Below, one piece after another: positions 9,142 through 17,932 of a stretch of 44,790 bases of DNA (position 1 is its first letter; every line of letters starts with the position of its first letter). Location: NCBI GenBank assembly GCA_035448065.1, contig DAOTIG010000004.1:1-44790 (forward strand). Reading direction: 5' to 3'. The notes beneath the pieces were generated by a model that was not told the DNA's origin, made no database searches, and worked only from the letters and a program-made list of their open reading frames with translations. The stretch comes from Phosphoribacter sp035448065. GTDB lineage: Bacteria; Actinomycetota; Actinomycetes; Actinomycetales; Dermatophilaceae. Both the position numbers and the translations under genes were made by a program.

Positions 9142-11451
9142 ATGCCCAAGGTCACCCGACCTGGCGCGCCCAAGAAGGCCCGGTGGACGGCCGCCCAGAA
9201 GGCCGCTGCCGCGAAGAAGCCACACCGCGGCCAGGGAGGCGCCGGCAGCCCGGCCGCCCAGGCCGGTCCGGGCCAGCGCCCCACCCGCAGCGGCGCTGCG
9301 CGCACCGATGCCACTCGCTCGCAGAGCAGTCGCGACGACGCCGACCGCGGCAGCCGTCCCGGCCGGACCGATCGGCCCGAGCGTTCCTTCCGGTCCCGCG
9401 ACGACCGGCCTGAGCGCGGCTACCGGCCGCGTGACGAGCGTGCCGAGCGTTCCTTCCGGTCCCGCGACGAGCGGCCCGAGCGGACCTACCGGCCGCGCGA
9501 CGAGCGTGGCGAGCGACCGTTCCGCCCTGCCGAGCAGCGCCCGGAGCGCCCGTATCGGGCCGCCCGCCCGCAGGGCGACGGCTGGGCTCCTCGGCAGGAC
9601 CGGCCCTACCAGCCCCGCGACGATCGGGGTGAGCGCCCGTACCGCTCGCGCGAGGAGCGTGCCGAGCGTCCGTTCCGGTCCCGTGACGAGCGCGGCGGCG
9701 AGCGGTCCTTCCGGCCGCGTGAGGAGCGTGCCGACCGTCCGTTCCGCTCGCGCGACGATCAGCGCGGCGAGCGGTCGTTCCGCCCGCGTGAGGAGCGTGC
9801 CGACCGCCCCTTCCGGTCCCGTGACGACCGGCCGGAGCGCCCGTTCCGGCCGCGCGACGACGAGCGCGGCGAGCGATCCTTCCGCCCCCGTGCCGAGCGT
9901 GGCGAGCGGACCTTCTCAGCGCGGGATGACCGGCCCGGTCGTCCGTTCCGCTCCCGCGACGACCGGCGCCCGCGCCGCCACGGCGAGCGGGCGGCATACC
10001 AGATCCGTGGCGACCAGGTCCTGCCGGACCCGGAGGCCGAGCGGATGGCAGCCGACACCTGGGTGTCGTCCGCGCGCAAGGCCGTGAGCGACCACCCCGT
10101 CGAGATCGCCGAGGACAACGGCTTCGCGGTCCTGGGCCTGCCGACCCCCCTCGTCGAGCGACTGGCGCGCGACGGCATCACCGAGCCCTTCCCGATCCAG
10201 ACCGCGACGATCCCCGACGCGCTCGCAGGCCGTGACCTGCTCGGCCGCGGCCAGACCGGCTCGGGCAAGACGCTCGCCTTCGGGCTGGCCGTGCTCACCC
10301 GGCTCGCCGAGTCGGCCGCCGAGCAGCCGCGCCAGCCGCGCCGTCCTCGCGCGCTCGTCCTCGTGCCGACCCGCGAGCTGGCCATGCAGGTCTCCGACGC
10401 GCTCGAGCCGCTCGTGCACGTCCTCGGGCTGCGGCACAAGCTGGTCGCCGGCGGGCTGTCCTACACCGGACAGATCAACGCCCTGCAGCGCGGTGTCGAC
10501 CTGCTCATCGCCACGCCGGGCCGGCTCGTCGACCTGCAGGACCGCGGTGCCGTCGAGCTCGGCTCGGTCGGCATCGTCGTGCTCGACGAGGCCGACCACA
10601 TGGCCGAGATGGGCTTCGTGCCCGAGCTCACCGCGCTGCTCGACCAGGTGCCGGACGGCGGCCAGCGGCTGCTCTTCTCGGCCACGCTCGACTACGGCGT
10701 CGACGACCTGGTCACCCGCTATCTCACCGACCCGGTGACCCACTCGACCGACGATGCCACCGCCTCGGTGACGACGATGTCGCACTGGCCGCTGCTCATC
10801 ACGCCGGACGAGAAGAAGCCGCTCACCGCGGCCTTCGCCGCGCACGAGGGGCGGGTCATCGTCTTCGCCCGCACCCAGCTCGGCGCCGAGCGGGTGGCCC
10901 GGCAGCTGCGCGAGGCGGGCGTGCTCGCGGCCCCGCTGCACGGCGGGCTCACCCAGTCGGCTCGCAACAAGGCGCTCGGTGCCTTCCGCGAGGCCCGGCT
11001 GCCGGTGCTCGTCGCGACCGACGTCGCCGCGCGCGGCATCCACGTCGACGACGTCTCGCTCGTCCTGCAGGTCGACCCGCCGGCCGACCACAAGGACTAC
11101 CTGCACCGCTCCGGGCGCACCGCCCGGGCCGGCGAGCAGGGCAGCGTGGTCACCCTCGTGCTGCCGCATCAGCGCAAGCAGATGGAGCGGATGCTCAAGG
11201 ACGCCGGCCTCGAGGAGGTGCCGACCAAGGCGACCTCCGGCGACCAGCTCACCCACGCCGCGGGCGCCCGGCAGCCGAGCGGCATACCGGTGACCGACGA
11301 GGCGCTGCGCGCCGTCCTCGACCCCGACCTCCGGCGTGGCCCGGGCGGGGCTCGCGGGCCGCGGCACGGACGCTCCGGCGGCTTCCGGCCGCACCACCAG
11401 GGCGGTCGCCGCGATCGTCAGGCGCGCGAGGGGTCGCGGGTGCGAGACTAG
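9142..11451 (+). CDS. DEAD-box RNA helicase with Arg-rich repeat N-terminus
   Basis: An ATP-dependent RNA helicase of 769 residues. The core holds Q-motif and motif I (GRGQTGSGKT near residue 371), PTRELAMQV, TPGR, DEAD (near 482), SAT, VIVFARTQ, VATDVAARGIHVDDV and HRSGRTARAG. Residues 67-280 are an unusually long disordered region of repeated units such as RPFRSRDER, RSFRPREER and ERPYRP, rich in Arg, Glu, Asp and Pro, likely for RNA binding or condensate formation. A Lys/Ala-rich start (KKARWTAAQKAAAAKK) precedes it. ATG 9142 follows GAAGAGAG; reading upstream gives no helicase-like sequence. Confidence 0.95.
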   Translation: MPKVTRPGAPKKARWTAAQKAAAAKKPHRGQGGAGSPAAQAGPGQRPTRSGAARTDATRSQSSRDDADRGSRPGRTDRPERSFRSRDDRPERGYRPRDERAERSFRSRDERPERTYRPRDERGERPFRPAEQRPERPYRAARPQGDGWAPRQDRPYQPRDDRGERPYRSREERAERPFRSRDERGGERSFRPREERADRPFRSRDDQRGERSFRPREERADRPFRSRDDRPERPFRPRDDERGERSFRPRAERGERTFSARDDRPGRPFRSRDDRRPRRHGERAAYQIRGDQVLPDPEAERMAADTWVSSARKAVSDHPVEIAEDNGFAVLGLPTPLVERLARDGITEPFPIQTATIPDALAGRDLLGRGQTGSGKTLAFGLAVLTRLAESAAEQPRQPRRPRALVLVPTRELAMQVSDALEPLVHVLGLRHKLVAGGLSYTGQINALQRGVDLLIATPGRLVDLQDRGAVELGSVGIVVLDEADHMAEMGFVPELTALLDQVPDGGQRLLFSATLDYGVDDLVTRYLTDPVTHSTDDATASVTTMSHWPLLITPDEKKPLTAAFAAHEGRVIVFARTQLGAERVARQLREAGVLAAPLHGGLTQSARNKALGAFREARLPVLVATDVAARGIHVDDVSLVLQVDPPADHKDYLHRSGRTARAGEQGSVVTLVLPHQRKQMERMLKDAGLEEVPTKATSGDQLTHAAGARQPSGIPVTDEALRAVLDPDLRRGPGGARGPRHGRSGGFRPHHQGGRRDRQAREGSRVRD

Positions 11452-11455
11452 GAGC

Positions 11456-12028
11456 GTGGCAGGGATCGGGCGGGACTTCACCACGGGGCGGCTGCTCGTC
11501 GCGACCCCCCAGGTGGAGGGCGACTACTTCCGGCGCTCGGTCATCCTCATGCTCCACCACGACGAGGACGGCGCCCAGGGCGTCGTGCTCAACCACCCGA
11601 GCGACGCGCTCGTCGATGCGGTGCTGCCCGGTTGGCAGGCGGTGACGACCGCGCCGCAGCGGCTCTTCCGCGGCGGCCCGGTGCAGACCGACTCGGCGAT
11701 CGGGGTGGTCACCGTGCCCGGCGACGACCTCGCCGAGACGCTCGGCATCAAACGGCTCTTCGGCCGGATCGGGGTCGTCGACCTCGACGCCCCGCCGGTG
11801 CTCGTCGCCCCCGAGGTCGCCGGACTGCGGATCTTCGCCGGGTATGCCGGGTGGTCGGCCGGGCAGCTCGAGGAGGAGATTCGCCGGGGCGACTGGTATG
11901 TCGTCGACGCGGAGCCGCGCGACGCCTTCACCGACGAGCCCGAGCAGCTCTGGACCGCCGTGCTGGCCCGGCAGCGCGACAACCTGCGGCTCGTCGCGAG
12001 CTATCCCGACGACCCGTCGCTCAACTGA
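11456..12028 (+). CDS. YqgE/AlgH family protein (DUF179)
   Basis: A 190-residue cytosolic protein of the YqgE/AlgH family, a conserved family of unclear function. It shows the family signatures GRLLVATP, F-x-RSVILMLHHDEDGAQGVVLN, FRGGPVQTD and RIFAGYAGWSAGQLEEEI. GTG 11456 lies only 4 nt after the helicase stop, so the two are probably co-transcribed. The family normally begins close to this GTG, which supports the start. Confidence 0.93.
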   Translation: MAGIGRDFTTGRLLVATPQVEGDYFRRSVILMLHHDEDGAQGVVLNHPSDALVDAVLPGWQAVTTAPQRLFRGGPVQTDSAIGVVTVPGDDLAETLGIKRLFGRIGVVDLDAPPVLVAPEVAGLRIFAGYAGWSAGQLEEEIRRGDWYVVDAEPRDAFTDEPEQLWTAVLARQRDNLRLVASYPDDPSLN

Positions 12029-12038
12029 GGCGAGCGAG

Positions 12039-12446
12039 ATGGGCGGGCCACCGGCCTACGAGTCCTGGGTCGACCGGCAGATCCGGGAGGCTGCCGAGCG
12101 GGGCGAGTTCGACAACCTGCCCGGCGCCGGCAAGCCGCTGGATCTCGGCGGGCCGGATGCCCCGGAGGACCCGGACTGGTGGGTCAAGGCCAAGCTGCGC
12201 CGCGAAGGGCTCGACCCGAGCAGCGCCCTCCCGACGGCGCTGCAGCTGCGCAAGGAGGCCGAAGGCTTCCCCGAGGTTCTGCGTGACGTGCGCTCCGAGG
12301 CGGCCGTGCGCGAGCTGCTGGAGGACTACAACCGGCGGGTGCGACTCGATCGGCTGCGTCCGGCGGTCGGTCACCTGCCGCCGATGCTCGCCCGCACCGT
12401 CGACGTCGACGCGATGGTCGAGGCGTGGAAGGACCTCCGAGCCTGA
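12039..12446 (+). CDS. DUF1992 domain protein (DnaJ homologue C28-like)
   Basis: A 135-residue protein made almost entirely of the DUF1992 domain found in DnaJ homologue subfamily C member 28. YESWVDRQIREAAERGEFDNLPGAGKPL is split across the typical helix and GxGKPL motif, followed by the KLRREGL and LEDYNRRVRLDR helices. No J-domain is present. Function is unknown. It starts 10 nt after the YqgE gene and looks co-transcribed with it. Confidence 0.9.
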   Translation: MGGPPAYESWVDRQIREAAERGEFDNLPGAGKPLDLGGPDAPEDPDWWVKAKLRREGLDPSSALPTALQLRKEAEGFPEVLRDVRSEAAVRELLEDYNRRVRLDRLRPAVGHLPPMLARTVDVDAMVEAWKDLRA

Positions 12447-12472
12447 CCCGGCGGCTGGCTAGGCTGACCGGC

Positions 12473-12886
12473 ATGAGCTATGCCGGTGACGTCAGCCCCA
12501 CGGACACGTATGCCGCCCTGCAAGCCGACCCGCGCGCGGTCCTCGTCGACGTGCGCACCAAGGCCGAATGGGCCTATGTCGGGGTGCCCGTCCTGCTCCC
12601 GCTCGGCCGCGAGGTCGTCTTCGCCGAGTGGGTGACCTATCCCTCCGGGGCTCGCAACGAGGGATTCCTCGACGAGCTGCGGGCAGCCGGTGTCCAGGAG
12701 GGCCAGCCGATCTACTTCCTGTGCCGTTCGGGCGTGCGCTCCAAGGCGGCCGCGGAGCTGGCCACGGCGGCCGGTCTCGGCCCGGCATACAACATCACCG
12801 ACGGCTTCGAGGGGCCGCACGACGGCCAGCAGCACCGCGCGGTCGCGGGGTGGAAGGTCGACGGGCTGCCCTGGAAGCAGGGCTGA
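12473..12886 (+). CDS. Rhodanese-like sulfurtransferase
   Basis: A single-domain rhodanese of 137 residues that would carry sulfane sulfur on Cys84 in FLCRSGVRS. VLVDVRTKAEW is the start of the fold. The C-terminal part VAGWKVDGLPWKQG matches stand-alone bacterial rhodaneses. It lies directly before metZ (gap of 1 nt), so a role in sulfur supply for homocysteine synthesis is plausible but inferred. TAGGCT (12460-12465) sits 7 nt before ATG 12473, giving a likely leaderless start. Confidence 0.9.
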   Translation: MSYAGDVSPTDTYAALQADPRAVLVDVRTKAEWAYVGVPVLLPLGREVVFAEWVTYPSGARNEGFLDELRAAGVQEGQPIYFLCRSGVRSKAAAELATAAGLGPAYNITDGFEGPHDGQQHRAVAGWKVDGLPWKQG

Positions 12887-12887
12887 G

Positions 12888-14093
12888 GTGACCGGCGACC
12901 CAGCTGGCCCGGCCGGCCGACAGGTGCGCCCCGACACCCTCGCGGTGCGAGGAGGCTTGCTGCGCAGCGGTTTCGACGAGACGGCGGAGGCGCTCTACCT
13001 GACCTCGGGGTTCGTCTACGACAGCGCCGAGCAGGCCGAGGCGGCCTTCAAGGACGAGATCGACAAGTTCATCTACAGCCGGTACGGCAACCCGACCGTG
13101 GCGATGTTCGAGGAGCGGCTGCGCGCGCTCGAGGGTGCCGAGGCGTGCTTCGGCACCGCGTCGGGCATGTCGGCGGTCTTCGTCGCGCTCGCCGCGCTGT
13201 GCGGGGCCGGCGACCGGATCGTCGCGTCGCGGGCGCTCTTCGGGTCCTGCTTCGTCATCGTCGACGAGATCCTCCCGCGGTGGGGTGTCGAGCGGGTGCT
13301 CGTCGACGGCCCCGACCTCGACCAGTGGCGCGCAGCGCTCGAGCAGCCCACTGCCGCAGTCTTCTTCGAGACCCCGAGCAATCCGATGCAGGAGCTCGTC
13401 GACATCCGCGCGGTGTCCGACCTCGCCCATGCGGCGGGGGCGAAGGTCGTTGTCGACAACGTCTTCGGCACGCCCGTGTTCTCCCGACCGCTCGAGCACG
13501 GCGCCGACGTCGTCGTCTACTCGGCGACCAAGCACATCGACGGTCAGGGCCGCGCCCTCGGCGGCGCGATCCTCGGCCCGGCCGACTACATCGGCGGGCC
13601 GGTGAAGAACCTCATGCGGCACACCGGCCCCGCGCTCTCGCCGTTCAACGCGTGGGTCATGCTCAAGGGCCTCGAGACGATGGGCCTGCGGGTGCGCCGG
13701 CAGCACGACAACGCGCTGGCGGTCGCGGCATACCTCGCCGAGCACCCGCGGGTGAGTCGGGTGCTGCACCCCTGGCGCGCCGACCACCCCCAGCACGAGC
13801 TGGCCCGCCGGCAGATGAGCGGCGGCGGCACCGTGCTCACCTTCGCCATCGACGGCGGCAAGGCCGAGGCCTTCCGGGTGATGAACGCCCTGCAGATCGT
13901 CGACATCTCCAACAACCTCGGCGACGCGAAGTCGCTCGTCACCCACCCGGCGACGACGACGCACCGGCGGCTCAGCCCCGAGGCGCGGGCCGCGGTGGGG
14001 ATCACCGACGGGACGATCCGGATCTCGATCGGGCTCGAGGACCCGGCCGACCTCGTCGACGACCTCGCCGCCGCCCTGGCGACCCTGGGCTGA
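12888..14093 (+). CDS. metZ: O-succinylhomoserine sulfhydrylase
   Basis: A PLP enzyme that makes homocysteine from O-succinylhomoserine and sulfide in methionine synthesis. At 401 residues it has the Cys/Met metabolism fold: YSRYGNPTV, the PLP-stacking Tyr region, DNVFGTP, and the PLP lysine near residue 215 in YSATKHIDGQGR. The GGAILG, NAWVMLKGLETM and SLGDAKSLVTHPATTTH-like motifs (here NNLGDAKSLVTHPATT) are conserved. Acyl-donor preference (succinyl or acetyl) cannot be settled by eye. It sits in a run with the rhodanese before it and a dehydratase 2 nt after. Confidence 0.92.
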   Translation: MTGDPAGPAGRQVRPDTLAVRGGLLRSGFDETAEALYLTSGFVYDSAEQAEAAFKDEIDKFIYSRYGNPTVAMFEERLRALEGAEACFGTASGMSAVFVALAALCGAGDRIVASRALFGSCFVIVDEILPRWGVERVLVDGPDLDQWRAALEQPTAAVFFETPSNPMQELVDIRAVSDLAHAAGAKVVVDNVFGTPVFSRPLEHGADVVVYSATKHIDGQGRALGGAILGPADYIGGPVKNLMRHTGPALSPFNAWVMLKGLETMGLRVRRQHDNALAVAAYLAEHPRVSRVLHPWRADHPQHELARRQMSGGGTVLTFAIDGGKAEAFRVMNALQIVDISNNLGDAKSLVTHPATTTHRRLSPEARAAVGITDGTIRISIGLEDPADLVDDLAAALATLG

Positions 14094-14095
14094 CG

Positions 14096-15037
14096 ATGGT
14101 CGAGCCGAGCTTCGAGGGAGTCCTGCGCGCTGCTGAGGCGATCGCCGGCGTGCTGCCGCCGACCCCGGCCTGGCGCTATCCGATGCTCGACCTCGCGGTC
14201 GGCGCCCAGGTCGTCGTCAAGCACGAGAACACCCAGCCCACCGGGGCCTTCAAGGTGCGCGGCGGGCTCGCCTTCGTCGCCGGGCTCGATGCGCTGCCTG
14301 GCGGCCTGGTCACCGCCTCGACCGGCAACCATGCCCAATCCGTCGCGTATGCCGCCGCGCGCAATGGACTGCCGGCGACGGTCGTCATGCCGACGACCTC
14401 GCCGGAGAACAAGATCGACGCCGTGCGCGCGCTCGGGGCGAGCGTCGTGCTGCACGGCCCGACGATGACCGAGGCGGTCGCGCGGGCTCGTGAGCTCGCG
14501 CAGGAGTGCCGGTGGCGCTACGTCGACCCCGGCAACGAGCCGGACATCATCCACGGCCACGCGACGATCACCCTCGAGCTGCTGCGGTCCTACCCCGATC
14601 TCGAGGCGATCTACGTGCCGATCGGCAGCGGGTCGAGCGCCGCGGGGGCCTGCCTGCTCCGCGACGCGCTCGCGCCCTCGTGCCGCATCGTCGGCGTCCA
14701 GTCGGCGCAGGCGCCCGCGGCATACGAGACGTGGGTGGCGCGCGAGCCCCGCACCGCGGCCTGCACCACGCTGGCGAGCGGGCTGGCCACGGCGTCGAGC
14801 TTCGCGGTGCCGCAACGCATCCTGCAGGCGCGCTTGGACGACTTCCGGCTCGTCGACGACGACGCCGTCGACGGGGCGCGTCGACTGCTCGCAGGCCACG
14901 CCCACACCCTTGCCGAGGGGGCCGGCGCGGCGGCGCTGGCCGGGCTGCTCGACGACCCGGCTCGGCCCGAGCGCTGCGCCGTCGTCGTCAGCGGCGGCAA
15001 TGCCGACGCCCGCGAGCTCGCGAGCCTCGGCGGCTGA
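14096..15037 (+). CDS. Threonine/serine dehydratase-like PLP enzyme
   Basis: A fold-type II PLP enzyme of 313 residues, closest in look to catabolic threonine/serine dehydratases, which deaminate Thr to 2-oxobutanoate. The PLP lysine is Lys53 in PTGAFKVRGG, with STGNHAQSVA as the phosphate-binding Asn loop and GSGSSAAGACL as the Gly loop. It lacks the C-terminal ACT regulatory domain of biosynthetic IlvA, so allosteric control by isoleucine is unlikely. ATG 14096 follows the metZ stop by 2 nt. Substrate could also be threo-hydroxyaspartate or a related amino acid. Confidence 0.85.
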   Translation: MVEPSFEGVLRAAEAIAGVLPPTPAWRYPMLDLAVGAQVVVKHENTQPTGAFKVRGGLAFVAGLDALPGGLVTASTGNHAQSVAYAAARNGLPATVVMPTTSPENKIDAVRALGASVVLHGPTMTEAVARARELAQECRWRYVDPGNEPDIIHGHATITLELLRSYPDLEAIYVPIGSGSSAAGACLLRDALAPSCRIVGVQSAQAPAAYETWVAREPRTAACTTLASGLATASSFAVPQRILQARLDDFRLVDDDAVDGARRLLAGHAHTLAEGAGAAALAGLLDDPARPERCAVVVSGGNADARELASLGG

Positions 15038-15069
15038 CCCTCGGCCGGCTGTCGGCTACCGTTGCCGGT

Positions 15070-15414
15070 ATGCCGCACGCACCGAGCTCCGCCATGTCGA
15101 CGACCCCGTCGGACCCGTTCGAGCCCCAGCCGATGCCGGAGCCGGCCCGCGGACCGGCCACCTCGACGTCGGTGCTCGAGCGCGAGGAGGTCGTCACCCA
15201 GCCGGTCGAGCCCGGCGACCACGAGCGGTTCAGCCACTACGCCCGCAAGGACAAGATCACCGAGGCGATGGTGCTCGGGACGCCGGTCGTCGCGCTGTGC
15301 GGCAAGGTGTGGGTGCCCAGCCGCGACCCGCAGCGCTTCCCCGTCTGCCCGATGTGCAAGGAGATCTACGACGACCCCAACGCCGGCTGGCTGCCCGACG
15401 ACAACGACGAGTAG
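15070..15414 (+). CDS. DUF3039 protein
   Basis: A 114-residue actinobacterial DUF3039 protein of unknown function. Its conserved core is RFSHYARKDKITEAMV, ALCGKVWVPSRDP and FPVCPMCKEIYDD. The three cysteines (one in ALCGK, two in CPMC) and nearby His suggest zinc binding. The first 40 residues are Pro-rich and variable. TACCGT (15057-15062) lies 7 nt before ATG 15070, and the start codon is inside GGTATGCCGC. A strong terminator follows 20 nt after the stop. Confidence 0.9.
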   Translation: MPHAPSSAMSTTPSDPFEPQPMPEPARGPATSTSVLEREEVVTQPVEPGDHERFSHYARKDKITEAMVLGTPVVALCGKVWVPSRDPQRFPVCPMCKEIYDDPNAGWLPDDNDE

Positions 15415-15434
15415 CGTCGCCCGCCTCCTCGACA

Positions 15435-15463
15435 CGAAACGCCCGCTCCCAGCGGGCGTTTCG
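15435..15463 (+). terminator. Intrinsic terminator after DUF3039
   Basis: CGAAACGCCCGCT pairs perfectly with AGCGGGCGTTTCG around a CCC loop (13-bp stem), followed by the T-containing CGTTCTC. It closes the transcription unit that begins upstream. Confidence 0.9.
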
Positions 15464-15545
15464 CGTTCTCCGAGCCGGCGGCCAACTTTCCGGGCGATCC
15501 CCGCGTCACTCCTGGTGAGGGACCGACGTCGAGGGAGTGGTCGCG

Positions 15546-16460
15546 ATGGGCAACACCGTGCAGAGCAGCAGGCTGAAGGGTGGCGCCGCAAAGGGCAGCA
15601 CCAGGCAGGGCAGCACCGGGTGGCAGGGCTGGCGGGAGCGGCTGACCCCGCGACTCGAGCCGGTGGCCGGGCCGGCCTACCGGCGGATCCGGCGCGAGTG
15701 GCAGTGGCGGCGCTGCGGTGCCGACCTGCGGCTCGAGCGGGCGTCGGCCGAGGGCTTAGGGTATGCCGTCGCACAGCACCAGACGCCGCTCATCCGACCG
15801 CTGGCCGGGCTGGACCCGCAGCTGCAGGTCAACAAGATCACCAACCTGCGCCTCGCGGTCGCGACCCTCGACGGGCGCGTCCTCCAGCCGGGTCAGCGGC
15901 TGTCGTTCTGGTGGTTCGTCGGGGCGCCGAGCGCCGAGCGTGGCTTCCTGCCGGGCCTGGTGCTCGACCACGGCCGGATGCGCGCGGGGGTCGGCGGCGG
16001 GCTGTGCCAGCTCACCAACCTCATCTACTGGATGACCATTCACACCTCGCTCACCGTCGTCGAGCGGTGGCGACACAGCCACGACGTGTTCCCCGACGCG
16101 GGCCGCACCCAACCCTTCGCCAGCGGGGCGACCTGCTCGTGGCCATCCTTGGACCTGCAGGTCGAGAACCGGACGCACACGGCATACCGGCTCGGGCTGT
16201 CGGTCACCGACACCCACCTCGTGGGCGAGTGGCGGGCGGAGCTGCCCGAGCCGTGCCGCTACGAGGTGTATGAGCGGGCGCACGTCATCACCAACGAGCT
16301 GTCAGGGGTCTTCGTGCGGCGGAACCTGTTGCATCGCAAGGTGTTCGACGGCACCGGCGTGGAGGTGGACGACCAGTTCGTGTCCGAGAACCACGCGCTG
16401 ATGATGTACGCGCCCTATCTCAGCGACCGCCCCGCAGCGCCACCGTCACCGGCCTGCTGA
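15546..16460 (+). CDS. VanW family protein
   Basis: A 304-residue VanW-family protein. The core (about residues 95-220) has KITNLRLAVATLDGRVLQPG, SFWWFVGAP, RMRAGVGGGLCQLTNLIYW and HSHDVFPDAGRTQPF, all typical. VanW accompanies some glycopeptide resistance clusters, but its activity is unknown. No signal peptide or membrane helix is seen, and the N-terminus is basic. GAGGGAG (15531-15537) is a good ribosome-binding site 8 nt before ATG 15546, favouring it over GTG 15537. No other van genes adjoin; it ends tail-to-tail with tnaA, 1 bp apart. Confidence 0.88.
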   Translation: MGNTVQSSRLKGGAAKGSTRQGSTGWQGWRERLTPRLEPVAGPAYRRIRREWQWRRCGADLRLERASAEGLGYAVAQHQTPLIRPLAGLDPQLQVNKITNLRLAVATLDGRVLQPGQRLSFWWFVGAPSAERGFLPGLVLDHGRMRAGVGGGLCQLTNLIYWMTIHTSLTVVERWRHSHDVFPDAGRTQPFASGATCSWPSLDLQVENRTHTAYRLGLSVTDTHLVGEWRAELPEPCRYEVYERAHVITNELSGVFVRRNLLHRKVFDGTGVEVDDQFVSENHALMMYAPYLSDRPAAPPSPAC

Positions 16461-16461
16461 C

Positions 16462-17862
16462 TCAGTCGATCGGCTCGAAGCGGGCAGTGAAGTGCCGCAA
16501 CACCGGCGGCTCTTCGACGATCCGATATCCCGGCAGGTCGGCCGCACCGGCCAGCACCCGCTCGGCGACCTCGACGACGTAGTCCATGTGGCTCTGCGTG
16601 TAGGTCCGCCGTGGGATCGCGAGGCGCACGAGGTCCATCGCCGCGGGCGACTCCGATCCGTCGGGGTGCCGGCCGAACATCGCCGTGCCGATCTCGCACG
16701 AGCGGATGCCGCCCGCCTCGTAGAGCGCGACCGCCAGCGCCTGTCCGGGGAACTGGAGCGGCGGGATGTGCGGCAGCATCGCGCGCGCGTCGATGTAGAC
16801 CGCATGCCCGCCGGCGGGCTTGAGGCAGGGGATGCCGAGCCGGTCCAGCGCGTTCGCGACGTAGGCCGTCGACTGGATCCGGTAGCGCAGGTAGTCGTGC
16901 GAGACGACCTCCTTGAGCCCCTGCGCCAGCGCCTCGAGGTCGCGACCGGCGAGCCCGCCGTAGGTCGGGAAGCCCTCGGTGAGGATGAGTAGGGTCCGGC
17001 ACTGCTGAGCCAGCTCATCGTCGTCGACGGCGAGCCAGCCGCCGATGTTGCCCATCGGGTCCTTCTTCGCCGACATCGTCATGCCGTCGGCAAGGGCGGC
17101 CATGTCCCGAATGATGTCGGGCACCTCGCGGTCGGCCTGCCCCGGCTCGCGCTCGCGGATGAACCACGCGTTCTCGGCGAATCGGCACGCGTCGAGGAAG
17201 AGCGGCTTGCCATGCCGGTGGGCCGTCTCGGACACCGCGCGCAGGTTCTCCAGCGACACCGGCTGCCCGCCGCCGGAGTTGTTCGTGATCGTCATCATCA
17301 CGCACGGGATGTCCGAACCCCGTTGGGACAGAAGGGCGTCGAGCTTCTCGATGTCCATATTGCCCTTGAAGGGGTGCAGCGCGGCCGGGTCGTGCCCCTC
17401 CTCGATGACCAGGTCGATCGCCTCGGCACCGGTGTACTCGATGTTGGCGCGCGTGGTGTCGAAGTGGGTATTGCTCGGGATGACCTTGCCGGCGCCGCCG
17501 ATCGCCTGGAAGAGGATGCGCTCGGCGGCCCGCCCCTGGTGCGTGGGGATGACGTGCCGGTAGGGGAACAGCTCCTGCACCGCATCGCGGAAGACGAAGA
17601 ACGACGGCGACCCGGCATACGACTCGTCGCCACGCTGGATCGCGGCCCACTGGTCGCGGCTCATCGCCCCAGTGCCCGAATCGGTGAGCAGGTCGATGAT
17701 GACGTCCTCGGCATGCACCTGGAAGAGGTTGTATGCCGCCTCCCGCACCTTCTCGCGCCGATAGGCAGCGGTGGTCATCCGCAGCGGCTCGACCGAGTGG
17801 ATCCGGAACGGCTCGATGACGGTGCGGAAGGGGGCGTCGGCCTCAGCTGTGGAGTCGGTCAC
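16462..17862 (-). CDS. tnaA: Tryptophanase (tryptophan indole-lyase)
   Basis: A PLP enzyme of 466 residues that splits tryptophan into indole, pyruvate and ammonia. It has LTDSGTGAMS, PTHQGRAAE, TNNSGGGQPVS, the PLP lysine pair near 266-267 in MSAKKDPMGNIGG, and GFPTYGGL. Against the close relative tyrosine phenol-lyase, the C-terminal VLRHFTARF keeps the His of E. coli TnaA where the lyase has Phe. No tnaC-like leader peptide or tnaB permease is next to it. GTG 17862 lies 8 nt after TACAGT (17871-17876 on this strand), which is formed by the iterated oligomer. Confidence 0.88.
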   Translation of the reverse strand: MTDSTAEADAPFRTVIEPFRIHSVEPLRMTTAAYRREKVREAAYNLFQVHAEDVIIDLLTDSGTGAMSRDQWAAIQRGDESYAGSPSFFVFRDAVQELFPYRHVIPTHQGRAAERILFQAIGGAGKVIPSNTHFDTTRANIEYTGAEAIDLVIEEGHDPAALHPFKGNMDIEKLDALLSQRGSDIPCVMMTITNNSGGGQPVSLENLRAVSETAHRHGKPLFLDACRFAENAWFIREREPGQADREVPDIIRDMAALADGMTMSAKKDPMGNIGGWLAVDDDELAQQCRTLLILTEGFPTYGGLAGRDLEALAQGLKEVVSHDYLRYRIQSTAYVANALDRLGIPCLKPAGGHAVYIDARAMLPHIPPLQFPGQALAVALYEAGGIRSCEIGTAMFGRHPDGSESPAAMDLVRLAIPRRTYTQSHMDYVVEVAERVLAGAADLPGYRIVEEPPVLRHFTARFEPID

Positions 17863-17932
17863 GGCAGGTCACTGTATGCCGCGCGGCCCCGGCTTCGTCA
17901 GCCCCCGGGCGCATTTTCCTCGGGCGCCGTGC

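Noticed and set aside
16462..17862. Tyrosine phenol-lyase instead of tryptophanase
   Set aside because: The C-terminal VLRHFTA keeps the TnaA histidine, where tyrosine phenol-lyase has phenylalanine. Some uncertainty remains.
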